A program made the translations under genes and the position numbers. From Termitomyces sp. T153 (taxonomy: Eukaryota > Basidiomycota > Agaricomycetes > Agaricales > Lyophyllaceae), in NCBI GenBank assembly GCA_018296165.2, contig JACKQL020000026.1, positions 310,001 to 374,000 of the forward strand: a stretch of DNA of 64,000 bases, written 5' to 3'. Below, one piece after another: positions 1-12,715 of the stretch (positions are counted from its first letter, which is position 1; every line of letters starts with the position of its first letter). Below the pieces are notes generated by a model. That model did not search any database and was not told the DNA's origin. It saw only the letters and a program-made list of their open reading frames with translations.

Positions 1-2550
1 TGAAGCTCTCAGGAAGCATATACTCATTGATAATAGCAATGCTTACGTTGATCAAGCCAAGGTCGGAACTTCACCACAGGAGTAAGAAAAAGGCCTTTGA
101 AAGAAAGGAAGTACAGGACACACTTTAGTCAGGCTTTCTTTGAAGAACTCCGGTGAGAACATCTGAGCGACATTCTCAATCAGCTTGCTAGGTTTGTGAA
201 GATTCGAAAGTTATACTTACCTTATTCTCAACGCTGAGCTTCATCAACGCACCAGGATCACCACCAGCCGTTCTATGACCAATATTGAAGCTCAAGATCC
301 ACTCCCTGTACTCCTCATGAGTGACAATGGTTACTCTATGACCCTCCTTCATCAGCCCAAGTCCAAGAGCGATATACGGTTGTACATCCCCTCGTGATCC
401 GATCGTTAAACACACAAAATGCATTGACGGCATCTTCGGAAGCATTTCCCTGGGCAGATTGATTGCCTTGGGCAGCCTCAAGTGAATGTAAGGGGGCAAA
501 CCCACTGCTCTGACAGCCTTGAAAGTTCGAGAAAGCGGGGCAAGGACACTGGTAGCGCTGAAACTCGCTGATTTAGGCGTTCCGGAAGAATCTAAAGACT
601 CCACGGTCGATTCTGGCATCGTGGATGAGGTCGAAGTAGTAACAGTAGACATGGTGGCTGCACGTGGAAGGGTGGACGTGGTTATCGACATGGGAGGAAA
701 GCGGACTCTGTCTAAGGCAGCCAGGGCCTGTTCTTGAGCATCGTCGCGAGAATCAGAGTTCTTGAAAACAAGCTTGAGAGGTAGTTTGTTCTTGACTATA
801 ATAGTTAAACCATGAAATAGGCATATTGATATGTTAAATGGTTGAATGGCCTGTATCTTGAGAAGAGGAATACGGTATTTGATGTCGCTTGTGGATGTTT
901 TGCTCCAGAAACAAAGAAAGTGGTTAGTGAGAACAAGATACCCTGTCGAGGAGATGTTGCGGTATATCCTAGCTCTGATGACTGCATTGTGTGATGAGTC
1001 GTTGTTTTGTGAGAAGTATGACTGTCAGGCATCTTACCCCATAGGTGAGTTTCATCAGGGCCCAACGCAAGCGCCTCACGGATGGCGACCTCTTTGATCC
1101 ATGGCACATCAGGATCATGTGGCATCAACTGCGATTCATGAAAAGTCAATGGACCAAAATCAATAAAGACAGGAAATTGGTCCAGTGGTCTTTGCAACAA
1201 TCGATGCCGCGCAATTTCAACGCGTCTCTCTAAATGTTTCCATGAATCAGTTGGCCTAATCGTTCCAATATGGATGGTTTCTTGCTCTAAGACAGCATCT
1301 TCCTCCTCAGAATCTTCTAGTGGCAGAGATTGTACAAGAAGGGAGGCGATAAATGGAAACTCTGGGTAGCATCCGAAGCGTATCCTAGCAACCCTATTGA
1401 GAGGAAGGCTGAGCCGTATTCCAGCTTCCTCTTCTGGAATTGATGTATCGAGGGCTACCCGTCGTTGATGACGGTACATAAATAAAGCACCTTGGGTTGA
1501 TGACATTAGAAGTCGATATTGAAACAAAGAAGACCTACCGGTGAGTTCTCTATACCAGTCGCGCGCTGACTCTTCGGTGTCAAACTCAAACGCGTCGACG
1601 AGATCTCGAGAGCGAAGATTCAATTCAATATGAAGGAATCGCGAGCGTTGGGGATTAATTGGATGAACCTTCTTAATGAAGGCGACTAGGGAAATTAAAA
1701 GGATAAACCACAAAAACGAGGTAATCGACTCACAAAGAATGGTAGTGAACGGTCGAAGTCTACCCTCGTCACTGCTGGACGTATAAGCACATAACATGCC
1801 ATACGATAATTCTAACCAGATGCGGCGCTTCGCGCGCCATCCCTTCCTATGCAGCACAGCGGGCCCGGTTTTTATCATGCGTTTAGACGATGGCACATCG
1901 GAATCGCTTTCAAGCAACGAAGCATGAAACGCGATGCGATGTGTAGTGACATGTATAACGCCCTGGAAAATTTGTATCTATTCGTGAAATGATGATGATA
2001 AACGAGAAATACCCACGATGATGAACACATCCAGTATCAAACACCCATCTGTTTCTAACAACAACTTTTCATCTTCTCCTTCCGTTGTCAATGGGCCGAA
2101 CTCATCAATTAGAAGAGAGATTATTTCCGGTGGATCCAATTGCCAAGGCTCCTCTTCCTCTGTCACTACGCGGTTGATAATTGGACTTGGGGGTTCAGAC
2201 TGGGTACCATCAACCTCGAGAGTATCCTCATTGTCGTTGGACGAGCCAAGGACATCGTCTGTATACAACCGAGAAACGCTAAGTTTGTTAACTCGATCTG
2301 CCACGGCCTGTTCACATCGGCTAAGGTCATGACCGACGAGGTCCGCAAAGCCATTTGAACCATCTTTGTGAGAGTGCCGACAATCGATGCAACCGGATTT
2401 GGCAAGAACTTTTTCGAACTCTGCAGCCTCTCCATAAAGCTGAGAAAGAGTCGGAGGATCGGAGGTCGCAGCGATGTCCTGGATATCATCGCTGAGGGTG
2501 CTCGAGCGCGACAAAGAGAGGCCCTTGGTCCATCTACCGAAGAGAACCAT
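1..2550 (-). CDS. ATG26: Sterol 3-beta-glucosyltransferase (ATG26/UGT51 family), 3' end beyond window
   Basis: Transfers glucose from UDP-glucose to membrane sterols. The ATG at 2550 opens MVLFGRW. Exons by splice signals: 2550-2017, 1962-1734, 1685-1038, 981-221, 162-124, 68-47, then off the left edge; introns are 48-58 nt apart from 55 nt at 123-69. Domain order: first GRAM (GVIHVTTHRIAFHA, from 1962), PH (HPINPQRSRF to YRELTG), second GRAM (IYRNISSTGYLVL, FWSKTSTSDIKYRIPL), then the start of the GT-B glycosyltransferase domain (FVCLTIGSRGDVQPY, HRTAGGDPGALM). The GRAM-PH-GRAM-GT order is that of fungal ATG26. The exon 3/4 join (W then VIRARIYRN) restores the second GRAM in frame. The catalytic C-terminal half lies outside the window. 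Family assignment is very secure; the start Met is the only in-frame ATG upstream of the first GRAM. Confidence 0.93.
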
Positions 2551-4101
2551 GATGGAAGGGAAGACAACTCTGGTCCGAGGGACTGACTAGTATATTATAC
2601 ACACCAAAAGCGTTGCGGCCTCGCGTGTGCCCCATCTCCGGGCCCGCTTCAAAACGATGCTTACACAGAACTGAAACCGGGTAGATGATGTCACACCTTT
2701 GACGCGATACACTTGTCCGCCCCCCCCCCCCGCTGTCGCCCACTCAAACACTTGTCAGCGTCCCGTTTGCACCGTTCAGAAGGCTGTAATGCCACATTGT
2801 CGTGACCTTGTGATTCAATTACATATTTCCAGCGCCGCGTATCTACAGGCAGCATAGCGCCTCTACCACCTCCCGTTCCTCGTGGATGACGCGTAAGCGC
2901 TCAAGGACTTCGCAGTCAAGGCATCAGTTGACGTTTCCATTGAAGACGACTCGGAGCCCGCTTGATGATCCAAACACCCCTCTCACTGGTCCGAATTACT
3001 GAAATCACTGGCTTCCGCTCTTCGGAAATTCGCTGTACTGCACGCTGGTCTCCTCTATTATTTGGGATTGGCCGCTGAAAATTTTGTTCCGACTTTGTTT
3101 TGAGATTGGCATCCATATAAGTATCTCGTCATCATTTCCATTAGTGCACTAGTGAAAGGAATTGCTGACCGTAATTATAAAAATTACGCAAAGCTTTGCA
3201 ATCACTCTTCTTTACGTCTGCATGCGAGACACTTTTTCGGCGATGAAAATAGAGTCAGATCAAACTACCTCTTCTTATGCGAATCCGGAAGGATTATGTG
3301 CCGACCTCTACGTCCGATCTTTCATAGTCATGTACTTACCACCAAAGATGTCTTCCGGATTCAATGGATAAGTATATCCGACACCAAACAGAGTGAGACT
3401 CGGTGTTCCTGTGAATCTATTGATCAGAAGCAGTCATAAATACTTCCTAAACGTGGATATCTAGATTATCACAGCTTCTAACTAATTTCAGTCATCCCTT
3501 TTCGGATCCCGTTTACGCCTTAGCGCCACACTACATTACGCGGCCAAGTACACAGAACTTCCTATCTGGTCACAAAGATGTGGCAGACTTCATAGTATAT
3601 GTAATTTAACACACGCCGCATGGAAAAATCGAAGCTTGACCAAGGCACAAGAGCACATCCAGATGTTGATTTACTCTGTAGCGTCGATTTGGACGGTCTG
3701 ATTCGCCGCCTGTACGACTTATGAAGCGAGGCAGTCTCTGTGTCACAGTAGGTCACAGTGCTGTGTTCCCCGTGTCCAGTTCGCGTCCAGGTTGTTTTGG
3801 GTTATGTCACATAGTTTCGGCTGACAACGCCTTGTATCGCGGTTGAAGGGCTCCAGAATGTTGCTTAGGAGACCGTCAAAGACGACAACATGCTTCTTCC
3901 GCCTAGTCGGCCATTAATCGCCTTTGTTGTACTGTATCACCGTAGTTCTCATAGTTTCGGGGACGTGTATTCGAGCCGATATAAGCCCACTCATAGACTC
4001 TCAAACCAAGTCAAATCATTACATTTACATAAATCTTACATTGACCTTCCAGATCCGTATGTTCTTCACTTTTCCTATGGTATGTGGCCTTGATGTACTT
4101 T
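2551..4101. other. Intergenic, no gene recognised
   Basis: This holds the promoter side of the sterol glucosyltransferase and the 3' side of DAHP synthase. A run of about a dozen C lies near 2718-2730. Short open frames occur (for example 3152-3439) but none resembles a known family or has convincing splice partners. Confidence 0.6.
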
Positions 4102-5471
<1,370 letters not shown>

Positions 5472-5733
5472 GGCAGTGTTAAGATTATGTTCAGCCACTT
5501 TTAGAACGAGCGCGACATATGAATATCGTGATCGGCTACATCAAGTCGACAATACGACTTACTAGTGATTGATGTAGGAGAAGATGACGGAGACCAGACG
5601 ATTTTGAGAGCTTGGAAAATATCTACGCGGTTTGATGCGAACTCATCAATCTTCTCACGTGCTATCAAGTGATCGAAGATATATTTTACTTAGCGTCGTC
5701 ACAACATTTCCTCGTTTCCTCCTCTCGCAGACC
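5472..5733. promoter_or_regulatory. Divergent promoter region DAHP synthase / TIM9
   Basis: 262 bp separate the two start codons on opposite strands. Both promoters and 5' UTRs must lie here or run into the neighbouring gene. No TATA box is clear to either side. A pyrimidine-rich stretch (near 5701-5728) precedes the TIM9 ATG. The minus strand has a GTAAGT at about 5560, so a 5'-UTR intron for DAHP synthase is possible. Confidence 0.5.
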
Positions 5734-6164
5734 ATGGACTTTTCAAATTTCAACGCGGCCGAGCAGGCCCATATGACTAAAATTATTGAAAAGAAACAAG
5801 TATAAATGCGTTCATACCTTTTAGCGCAAACAATGACCAGAGCCTTAGATGCAAGATTTTTTGAAAATGTACTCCAACTTAGTCGAAAAGTGTTTCAATA
5901 CTTGCTGTAACGACTTCACAAGCAAAGCTCTCTCATCCAAAGAGGTGCGACTCCCAAATCTTGAATGGCTCTCACCACCTTCATAACTCAAACAGGAGGG
6001 GTGCGTCATGAATTGTACGGAAAAGTTTATCAAACATTCGGAGAGGGTGGGCGCACGGTTTGCTGAAGCAAATGCTGGTACGTCGTCACCGTAATCAAGC
6101 CCAAGACCTCTTTCAAATGAAGAATCTCTCAGAGGCAATGAATGCTGCCCAGAACCCATCATGA
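5734..6164 (+). CDS. TIM9: Mitochondrial intermembrane-space chaperone Tim9
   Basis: Small Tim chaperone that, with Tim10, escorts hydrophobic carrier proteins across the mitochondrial intermembrane space. Exons 5734-5799, 5849-5944, 5996-6077 and 6133-6164 join in phase to 91 aa, the usual Tim9 size. The hallmark twin CX3C motifs are present: CFNTC in exon 2 and CVMNC in exon 3. They form the two intramolecular disulfides of the helix-loop-helix fold. The N-terminus [18 protein letters not shown] and the [14 protein letters not shown] stretch after the second CX3C are typical of Tim9 rather than Tim8, 10 or 13. Introns are 49, 51 and 55 nt. The longest single open frame across this locus is on the opposite strand, so an ORF-only scan would miss it. 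It shares a short divergent promoter region with DAHP synthase. Confidence 0.94.
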
Positions 6165-6612
6165 CACGCCTACATCTATTTTCTACTTGTAGTGCTATTC
6201 AGATGTTACAACACTTAATCCAACTTAATCCAACTCCATCTTTATTAACAATTGGACCGCTGGCGATTGTAACTACTCATACTCTGGTCGGTGCATACTC
6301 TCCTTACAACACGCGTAAATCTGCAATCGTCGAGTTTGCCCGTCGTTTTCGAAGGAACTCCGGAAGGGTTTCGAGTACAGGCGAAGTCGTGTAGAATTGT
6401 CGATGTCTTCAACCGTTCAATACTCGATATTTTGTGACATCAAGTCGGGTGTACTTTATGTTGGTATCCTAAGCTTGGTAATGGACAATTTTTGTTATTA
6501 TTTACTGGAGAAGCATTGACATGGTGACATATTTGTACGATCACTATGGGCTTATTTTCTCTTGCTTAGTCTTCTAATTGTCCCACAAAGAACTCAATTC
6601 TCTTGTTCCACC
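6165..6612. other. Intergenic, TIM9 3' side and peroxiredoxin promoter
   Basis: About 450 bp with no recognisable gene. It must hold the TIM9 3' UTR and the promoter of the peroxiredoxin that starts at 6613. No TATA box or other named motif stands out. Confidence 0.5.
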
Positions 6613-7371
6613 ATGTCTCATGCAGCACTCATTGGCGAACAGGCTCCGTCTCTCTCACTCCCGAATTACACAGGGAAAACGTATTCGTTGACACCAAGGG
6701 AATCCGGCAATCCGATTGTGTTGTTCTTCTACCCCAGTTCAGGTACCTTGGCGTCTTTCAGAGGCTGCCTTGAAATCTGATCTCGAGTTAGGTTCTTATG
6801 GCTGCACCAAGGAAGCTTGCCAGTTCCGGGATGCCATCGCTGGTGAGCTCCAGCCCTCACCATCCGTGGACAAGCACAGGTCAGATTTAGTCAATGGAAT
6901 TCCCCACAGACACTTTCAAGCCTGGAAAAGTTCAGATCATCGGACTTAGCCCCGATCCCGTCGACAAGCAGAAACGGTTTTTTGAGAAAGAAAAACTAAC
7001 AGTGAGTGACATCTTGAAGTCATTTCTCTATCTGAGGTTGATTTGATCGTTTCTACGAGTTAGTATCTAGTCTTGAGTGATGTGAACGGCGATGCTGCCA
7101 AGTCGTACGGAATTGGCAAAGGCTTGTTTGGTTTGGCCCCCGTTGCGCGCGTCACAGTCGTCATTGATAAGAAGGGCATCATCAGGTAATTTTTTTTGTG
7201 TGGTGCTCATGTAGCAGCTGAAATTTCTTTGACAGAGACACGCTGGATGCAACGATCAATGATGGTGCTCACTCAAAGTTTGTCGCTAAATGGCTGGACA
7301 AATTGGAGGCGGAGTATGCCTCAGCTGATCAGCCCGAGGCTGGTTCAACTCCACCGCAGGTCGCCGAGTGA
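6613..7371 (+). CDS. Peroxiredoxin, BCP/PrxQ type (thioredoxin-dependent peroxidase)
   Basis: Reduces hydrogen and alkyl peroxides through a cysteine sulfenate resolved by thioredoxin. Exons 6613-6742, 6792-6842, 6910-7001, 7064-7185 and 7236-7371 join in phase to 176 aa. The AhpC/TSA thioredoxin fold is seen as APSLSLPNYTGKTYSL, VLFFYPSSG, then SYGCTKEACQFRD. The peroxidatic Cys is in GCTKE and the resolving Cys is five residues later (ACQFRD), the PrxQ/BCP spacing. Then follow GLSPDPVDKQKRFFEK, VLSDVNGDAAKSYG and GLFGLAPVARVTVVIDKKG. No mitochondrial presequence or PTS1 is seen, so a cytosolic or nuclear site is inferred. A decayed relative with matching introns lies about 5 kb downstream (11.66-12.35 kb). 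Confidence 0.93.
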
Positions 7372-7910
7372 ATTTTTCGACTTTTATGTGATATACGCCG
7401 CTTTCTCGGGGACATTCGTTCTTTTATTGGCAACTTGGTCGGAAGGTAACAGTCACTTGCAGCACACAATAATCTATCTATTTTTCCTTCAAGTCTTTCT
7501 TACTGGCATAGTCCAATCTCCGGAGTCCGATCTCCGGAGTCTAGGAAAAGAACCGTTCGATTAAAATATATCATTCCAACCGTTCACTATGAAGGGACAC
7601 TGCTGTAGATCCATTCAGGTTACTGATAGCATTTGGTTCCTGCCTCAACGTGGCAATGCGCGAGCTGGAGCAGGCAGCCTCACTAATGCTGCCAGTGGTA
7701 CATGATTGAAATACAGGTTTGTCAGTCCTTGCTTCAAAATCCAGCAACTGTCTGGTTTGTACCAACGGAAAGTACATTGGTGTTCGATCGGCGTACTACA
7801 AGATATCTTTCCAAATAAACAAGGTCTGAGGCTTGGAATCAAAAGAGACGGGCGAGGTGAGTTTTCATGATCGAAGTCGGCCGGCATGCCTATAGTTACG
7901 CCTGGCCAAA

Positions 7911-8345
7911 TTAGTCTAGTGCCTGATGAGCTGCCCACTCGCGAGCAGTGCCTTTACTTTTCCCATAACCCTCGTCGCACCTGATCCCACCCACTCTGAA
8001 ATAGACAGTGAGTTCGTGCCGGGAGGGAGACTTTCCATAGTCCCTACCATATATGGTGGAGCTCCAGCAAGGAATGAGTCCAGGTCCGGTGTAGTATTCA
8101 CCCTCATAATGATAATCGACAGACATCCAAGAAGCAGCTGCCATGTTTTTCAGCCGCATTCTGTTATCTAAAAAGGGGTGAGATTTTCAAGTGCAAGCTC
8201 ACGCGATTGAGTAGCCGCATGATCTCTTCAGGGCTAATATCAGAGCAGGAACTCAAGACACATTAAATCAACGACTTACGTGAAGGTTCGGGAGTGCCAT
8301 GAGCTGGTAGGTTTGACTCTCTCAAGTTAGAGCGGGTGCATCGGA
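7911..8345 (-). CDS. dsRNA-binding-domain protein, locus A (3' part; 5' part unresolved)
   Basis: The 3' exon (about 8159-7911) encodes NRMRLKNMAAASWM, then a beta-strand region with WSSTIYGRDYGKS and VGGIRCDEGYGKSKGTAREWAAHQAL. The Gly-rich turn and the final basic helix are those of a dsRNA-binding domain (DRBM). Short upstream exons end in the GTGAGC and GTAAGT donors near 8202 and 8281. They match, exon for exon, the short linker exons of locus C (12.7-13.7 kb): HAATQS here, HMATKPHKR there. I could not find a convincing first dsRBD upstream; the minus-strand frame at 8603-8373 does not look like one. The gene may therefore be truncated or more diverged. The stop follows QALD, while locus C continues about 35 residues further. 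Function beyond dsRNA binding is unknown. Confidence 0.55.
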
Positions 8346-8603
8346 ATTTTTTCACTATCAGCGTTCAAGATTTCAACGAGCGAATGAACCTTTGAAACTA
8401 TCAGTTATTTCCATCGCATTGTTATTCATATGGCTATAACGATTGCATCGCATGAACGATACATAGTGTGTTGGCAATTTGTGTCCAGAAAGGATGGGGA
8501 TGGGTGCCTCTGACAAATCCTTGTGGGTGAAAATTGATGGGAAGTAGAAATCTCCATTTGGTTTGGATCCCAAGATCGAGAGAGTAAAACGAACTCGGAC
8601 CAT

Positions 8604-9580
8604 TTCTCGTGTCTAAATCAAAGACAAAGGGAAAACTGGTAGATAGTTAGGGAAGCTTGATGGAACACGGTAGTCAGAGTCAATGATCACCCTCAATGAT
8701 CATCGTGGCGCTGTGACTAGTTGCGGATCTAATGCTAAGGTTCCATTACATTAGGCTGCGCTCGGTACCCCGATCTCGGTTTCGCCGCTGTCAAACGCTG
8801 AAACAGGACCCTATGTGATCGAAAATCTTGTGAGATGATGGTACTTAGCTAAGCGCTACAGATTTCATATTCAACTCAAGCTTGACCTGGCTCAGGCTCG
8901 GTGGCAGGCTGGCAGCGGCGGACTCCAATGCGCAGCAATACGCAGAAAAGGTCAGAGAGCACTTACGTCTCGCCCCAGAATGGTACATCGCTAGAAGCTC
9001 ATGAATTGATCTGTCTATTGTCAAAATATACCTCCATGATCGAAATTGTCCCCATTTGTGGCGATATACGAGTCTGCCGGCGGAAGTAAAGCGGTATCAC
9101 CCCGCCAGAGATAGGTCTTGGTGGGGCCCATGGTGTGCAGTCTCAGGTGTCAGAAATACATGATATTGAATGTTCTGGACGAAGGTCATTGACATTCATA
9201 CCGATATAAATCAAGAATTACAAAATAAAGGTCGTGGTAATTCGTTCATCTTAAGTAAGCTATTGCTATTGAAACCTGAATTCTCATGGTTAATCATTCG
9301 GATCGAACTACCGGTTATGTTGAGCAAGCTGAGAGAGCTGAGAAATGGCATGGAATGCAATAATACATTACGACGAGTATGTACATTCAAATGATTGATT
9401 TCAATAATGCATATCCAAATACGACTCCGGGAAGAGTGTCCAACAAGGAAAACCGATAACAAAGGGACGATAGAAAAGTGATCAGTGGTGAAACCACAAC
9501 CAGATCAAGGCCAGCATAGCTTGATTCAAAAGACTCTGTCATTGTGCGCCGGCCAGACAGAGGTACATCATTCACAAGCG
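8604..9580. other. Intergenic between dsRBD loci A and B, nothing recognised
   Basis: No open frame in this stretch looks like a known family. It should contain the 5' part or promoter of locus A. The minus strand has isolated splice-like sites but no domain emerges when they are joined. Confidence 0.4.
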
Positions 9581-10283
9581 CTAGTATCTGTAGGCCGGGT
9601 AAATTGCTTCGAGATACATTTTGCAAGCAAGGTCGTCCGCATGTATCTCGCTGGTGGAGGTAGCTGTATATCCTTGGCAAACATCTCCATCAACTGAGCG
9701 AAATATCAGTCGAGCTCCAAGAACACACGAAGATGAGCAGAACATACTCATGACTGTTGAGGTATGCACTCGCTGATGTTGTGGTCCAGATTGAGTGCGG
9801 TAAAAGCCCAAGGTTCTTTGATTCCTGGAGCCGTTGACGATTATGTTATTCAATTCGTTCTTGTAGTCTGTTCGGACGTAATCAGACCAATCAACGATAA
9901 AACGAGGGAAAACGAACGGAGGCGCTCTGCTTTAGTGATCAGACAATAGCGTGGGCTTGTTTAAAAAGCATAGCGACGTACTATAATTCATCGCCTCAAG
10001 ACCAGCGATAGCTTTCTGGCAAGCTTGGTCTTCAGCCTTAGCACGAACATTGCAGGGGTTCGACAAAAATTCGTGATAGCTGGGTCCACCCCGAGTCTCT
10101 ATCCTGACTATGATTCATGCCCGGCTGAATGAGAAAGAATCACTTAAACGCGTAAAAAAATATACCTGTAACCTTGGCGATAAATGGAGGATGGGAATAT
10201 GAAACTCCAAGCCTCGGTTCGGGCAGGCGGTAACGCTTGATAACACTGTCAAGGATAATGCGATGGTCTGGCAACAATAGTCT
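9581..10283 (-). CDS. Protein with two dsRNA-binding domains, locus B
   Basis: Three exons support it. Exon a (about 10283-10166) encodes ILDSVIKRYRLPEPRLG and SYSHPPFIAKVT. Exon b (10107-9982) encodes VRIETRGGPSYHEFLSNP and AKAEDQACQKAIAGLEAM. Joined through GTATAT...ATAG in phase 1 they give a full alpha-beta-beta-beta-alpha dsRBD. Exon c (9867-9581, acceptor GAACAG) gives a second, weaker dsRBD: NELNNIIVNGSRNQRTLGFY, ARLIFRSVDGDVCQGYT and HADDLACKMYLEAIY. About 20 residues in the middle of exon c do not fit the domain and may be an unspliced intron I could not close in phase. The first exon with the start codon was not found. Such proteins bind structured RNA non-specifically; no catalytic domain is attached. 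It is paralogous in layout to locus C. Confidence 0.62.
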
Positions 10284-10299
10284 GAGAACACCACCATAT

Positions 10300-11650
10300 T
10301 AAACGAAGTGGAACTGGAATTCACAAGGCACCATTACTCTGCTAAGTCAGAAGAAGGAGGAGGGAGGAAGGGAAGGTTGATTGGGAAGAAGGGGCCGACG
10401 TTTACATTTTATATCAGACGATCCAGCTATCCTGTACCGATACAACTTCCATGTCCTCCTTTTTCAACTTGTGACCGCAGCCAGCGTTAACTAGGGTTGG
10501 TTGCGGAACTATTACACGAGCGTCGTTGGTAAGCTGACGGGACGAATCAAGGTGCTGTGAGTCTGAGGGTGGCGGGGGGGCAGATAGTTTCACGACAGGT
10601 TTGCCAAAATTTTCAAAAGGGGCTACCGAAGTTGATGTGGAGCCCAAAATCAGACGGCCCTGCACACAACGATTGGCCGCTTCGGTGGCGTTCGGTCCAG
10701 CTCAGTGAGGTGTTCACAGCACCTCCCTAAATTCGAGGTTTGATAAGTGGAGTAAGCAAGAGATCAAACTGGTTAGAACAAGAACATACCGGCACGGATG
10801 ACAATGCGGTTAGGTGACAATATATTAGCCCACGCCCAGAGATAATTATGCCTTCCAACGGCGGGTCATTCTTAATACACAGGATTTCGGGATCTCGAAC
10901 AACCATGTAGTGGGATATCTGGACTGGATAAAGGGTGTGGAGGACCAGCTGGCCAGGGTTAGGAATCAGATAGATATCAGTAACAGCAGAAAAAAATTCA
11001 AGAAAGAGATTCGCTGATCATAAGGCGTATATATGGGGCATGAGCCCGATTTAATGTATCAGGAAGGCGCATAGCTTGTGAACATAGGAAAATTTTACCT
11101 TGTATTGATATTTTGTGGTTATTAGGCACACCTAATGTGCAAATTGAATGCGGATACTCGGAGGGGGTCTGTCATGTGGGTGTGGATTTAGCTTCAACAG
11201 TCAAAATTGGACGTTGGGATAATTTTGTAGCTATTCCATAGTGGTTGATCGCAGCTATGTTCATTGCAACGCGTTGAGCTGGTCCAGCTAAGAAAACAAC
11301 GACGCCGGCGCTGCGATCAAGTTGCACTTTTGCCTTTCAGCACGTCTGGAGGGTAGGGGAGAGTGTGAGAAGGATGTCAATGGACGACGTTGCTGACTCA
11401 CTAAGGGAGGGAAGTTCAGGCTATATACATAGAATGATATGGATGGACACACAGTGTCAGTGAACCCACACGAGAGCTCACACAAAAAAGGCACACTACG
11501 TAGCACACACGAGTCCGCTACTTTCCGTTGATTCAAACTCTAAAATCATCATGCATGGAAGCTTGACGTCTCCCGCGACTATATTTGCATCTCTCTCTCC
11601 TCGTCACCCACAGCTATTTGCACCAATTTCTCAATATTTGACTAATTTGC
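10300..11650. other. Intergenic between dsRBD locus B and the peroxiredoxin relic
   Basis: It must include the missing first exon and promoter of locus B. A minus-strand open frame at 10665-10414 is Pro/Ser-rich without a domain. The remainder (10.7-11.6 kb) has no coding signal I can support. Confidence 0.4.
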
Positions 11651-11659
11651 GTCAAGTCA

Positions 11660-12350
11660 TGCGAGTCAGGGAGACTCGTGTCGGTGTCCTCTGCGTGGTT
11701 GCCCTGCGTATTTAATACCGTGAAACAAGCGACTTCTGTCAGCTCGAAGACGGACAATCCTTTATCTCCCCAAGGGAATATATTGGTTTACACCAAGGAA
11801 CTCGAAAATCCGGTGTTCCCACCGTGCTATTCTTCTATCCTATTTTGCGTTCTTATCTTGTTCGGCTTTTATAGGGTTTTCTTGAGCTTCACTGATAGAG
11901 CTCTCCGGGATGCCATTGCTGGTGAGAGCCATAAACAACACACCAGGTTCGGATGATTGAATTTGTCTGCAGAGAAAATACTTCTGGAAAGAAAGTTCAC
12001 ATCCGCTACAGCCTGCTGCCTCACCACTGTGTAATTACGTATTACATACAAGCATTTATTGAGAAGGAGAAGCTCAGAGTGAGTGTTACCCTATCCTTGC
12101 TTTTTCATTCTGGAACAGATTCAACTGTTCCTACGAAACAGTGTCCAGTTTTATAAATGATGCGAACGGCGTGGCCATCAAGTTCGCTGGGTTTGGCGTT
12201 GCACGCGCTGCGGTTGTCATCAAGAAGCAAAAAAGACGTTCTCGTATTTTCTGTGGCGCGCCCATTGATCTGAAAATTTTTGCAGAGACATACCGGACGA
12301 GACGATCAACTATGGCGCGAATTCGGAATTTCAAACTTATGACCAGATAA
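11660..12350 (+). pseudogene. Decayed peroxiredoxin copy (BCP/PrxQ type)
   Basis: Fragments match the intact peroxiredoxin at 6613-7371 in order but in shifting frames. GNILVYTKELENP matches GKTYSLTPRESGNP; LRDAIAG matches FRDAIAG and is followed by a GTGAG donor in both; EKEKLR matches EKEKLT and is followed by GTGAGTG in both; INDANGVAIKFAGFGVARAA matches SDVNGDAAKSYGIGKGLFG...ARV. After a TTTTTGCAG acceptor, RDIPDETINYGANSEF matches RDTLDATINDGAHSKF. Stops and frameshifts interrupt it (for instance TAA after KHLLR-type sequence near 12155). The exon that should hold the catalytic Cys is replaced by unrelated sequence. The retained intron positions show that it arose by DNA duplication rather than retrotransposition. 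Confidence 0.78.
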
Positions 12351-12715
12351 TTCGAATTGGGGGACGCCGTCTGTTTCCCTCAAAACTCTCACTATTATTC
12401 AACTACCCCGTAGGTTGCCAAGTAATTATCCTGACTTTCATGTGGACTATCCGTTTCTCTTCGGTGATATTGACCGGAAGAACATTGTCCTCGTGTATAC
12501 CTTATCGCCTTATTGAAATTCAGGACTCATAGTGTTGTTACGGATCTCTACCCTCATCGGTCAATCCAAGTATCTTTCATAAAGTCGTGCCGAAATCCAT
12601 TAAGTTTCTAGCACTGGCAGGAAGTACGATCGTGAAGGCATGCAAAGAACTTATTTAGTGTGATACAAAAATGGAACTAAAACAAAGGGTCGATTATCAT
12701 CGTGATAAGAATTGG

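Noticed and set aside
2718..2730. Poly-C run as a regulatory or structural element
   Set aside because: Simple homopolymer without flanking repeats; may be a sequencing slip.
5845..6162. Minus-strand 105-codon frame
   Set aside because: It is the shadow of TIM9 exons on the plus strand, which carry the twin CX3C motifs.
7500..7545. Repeated ATCTCCGGAGTC words after the peroxiredoxin
   Set aside because: Two short palindromic copies only; could fold but too small to call an element or terminator in a eukaryote.
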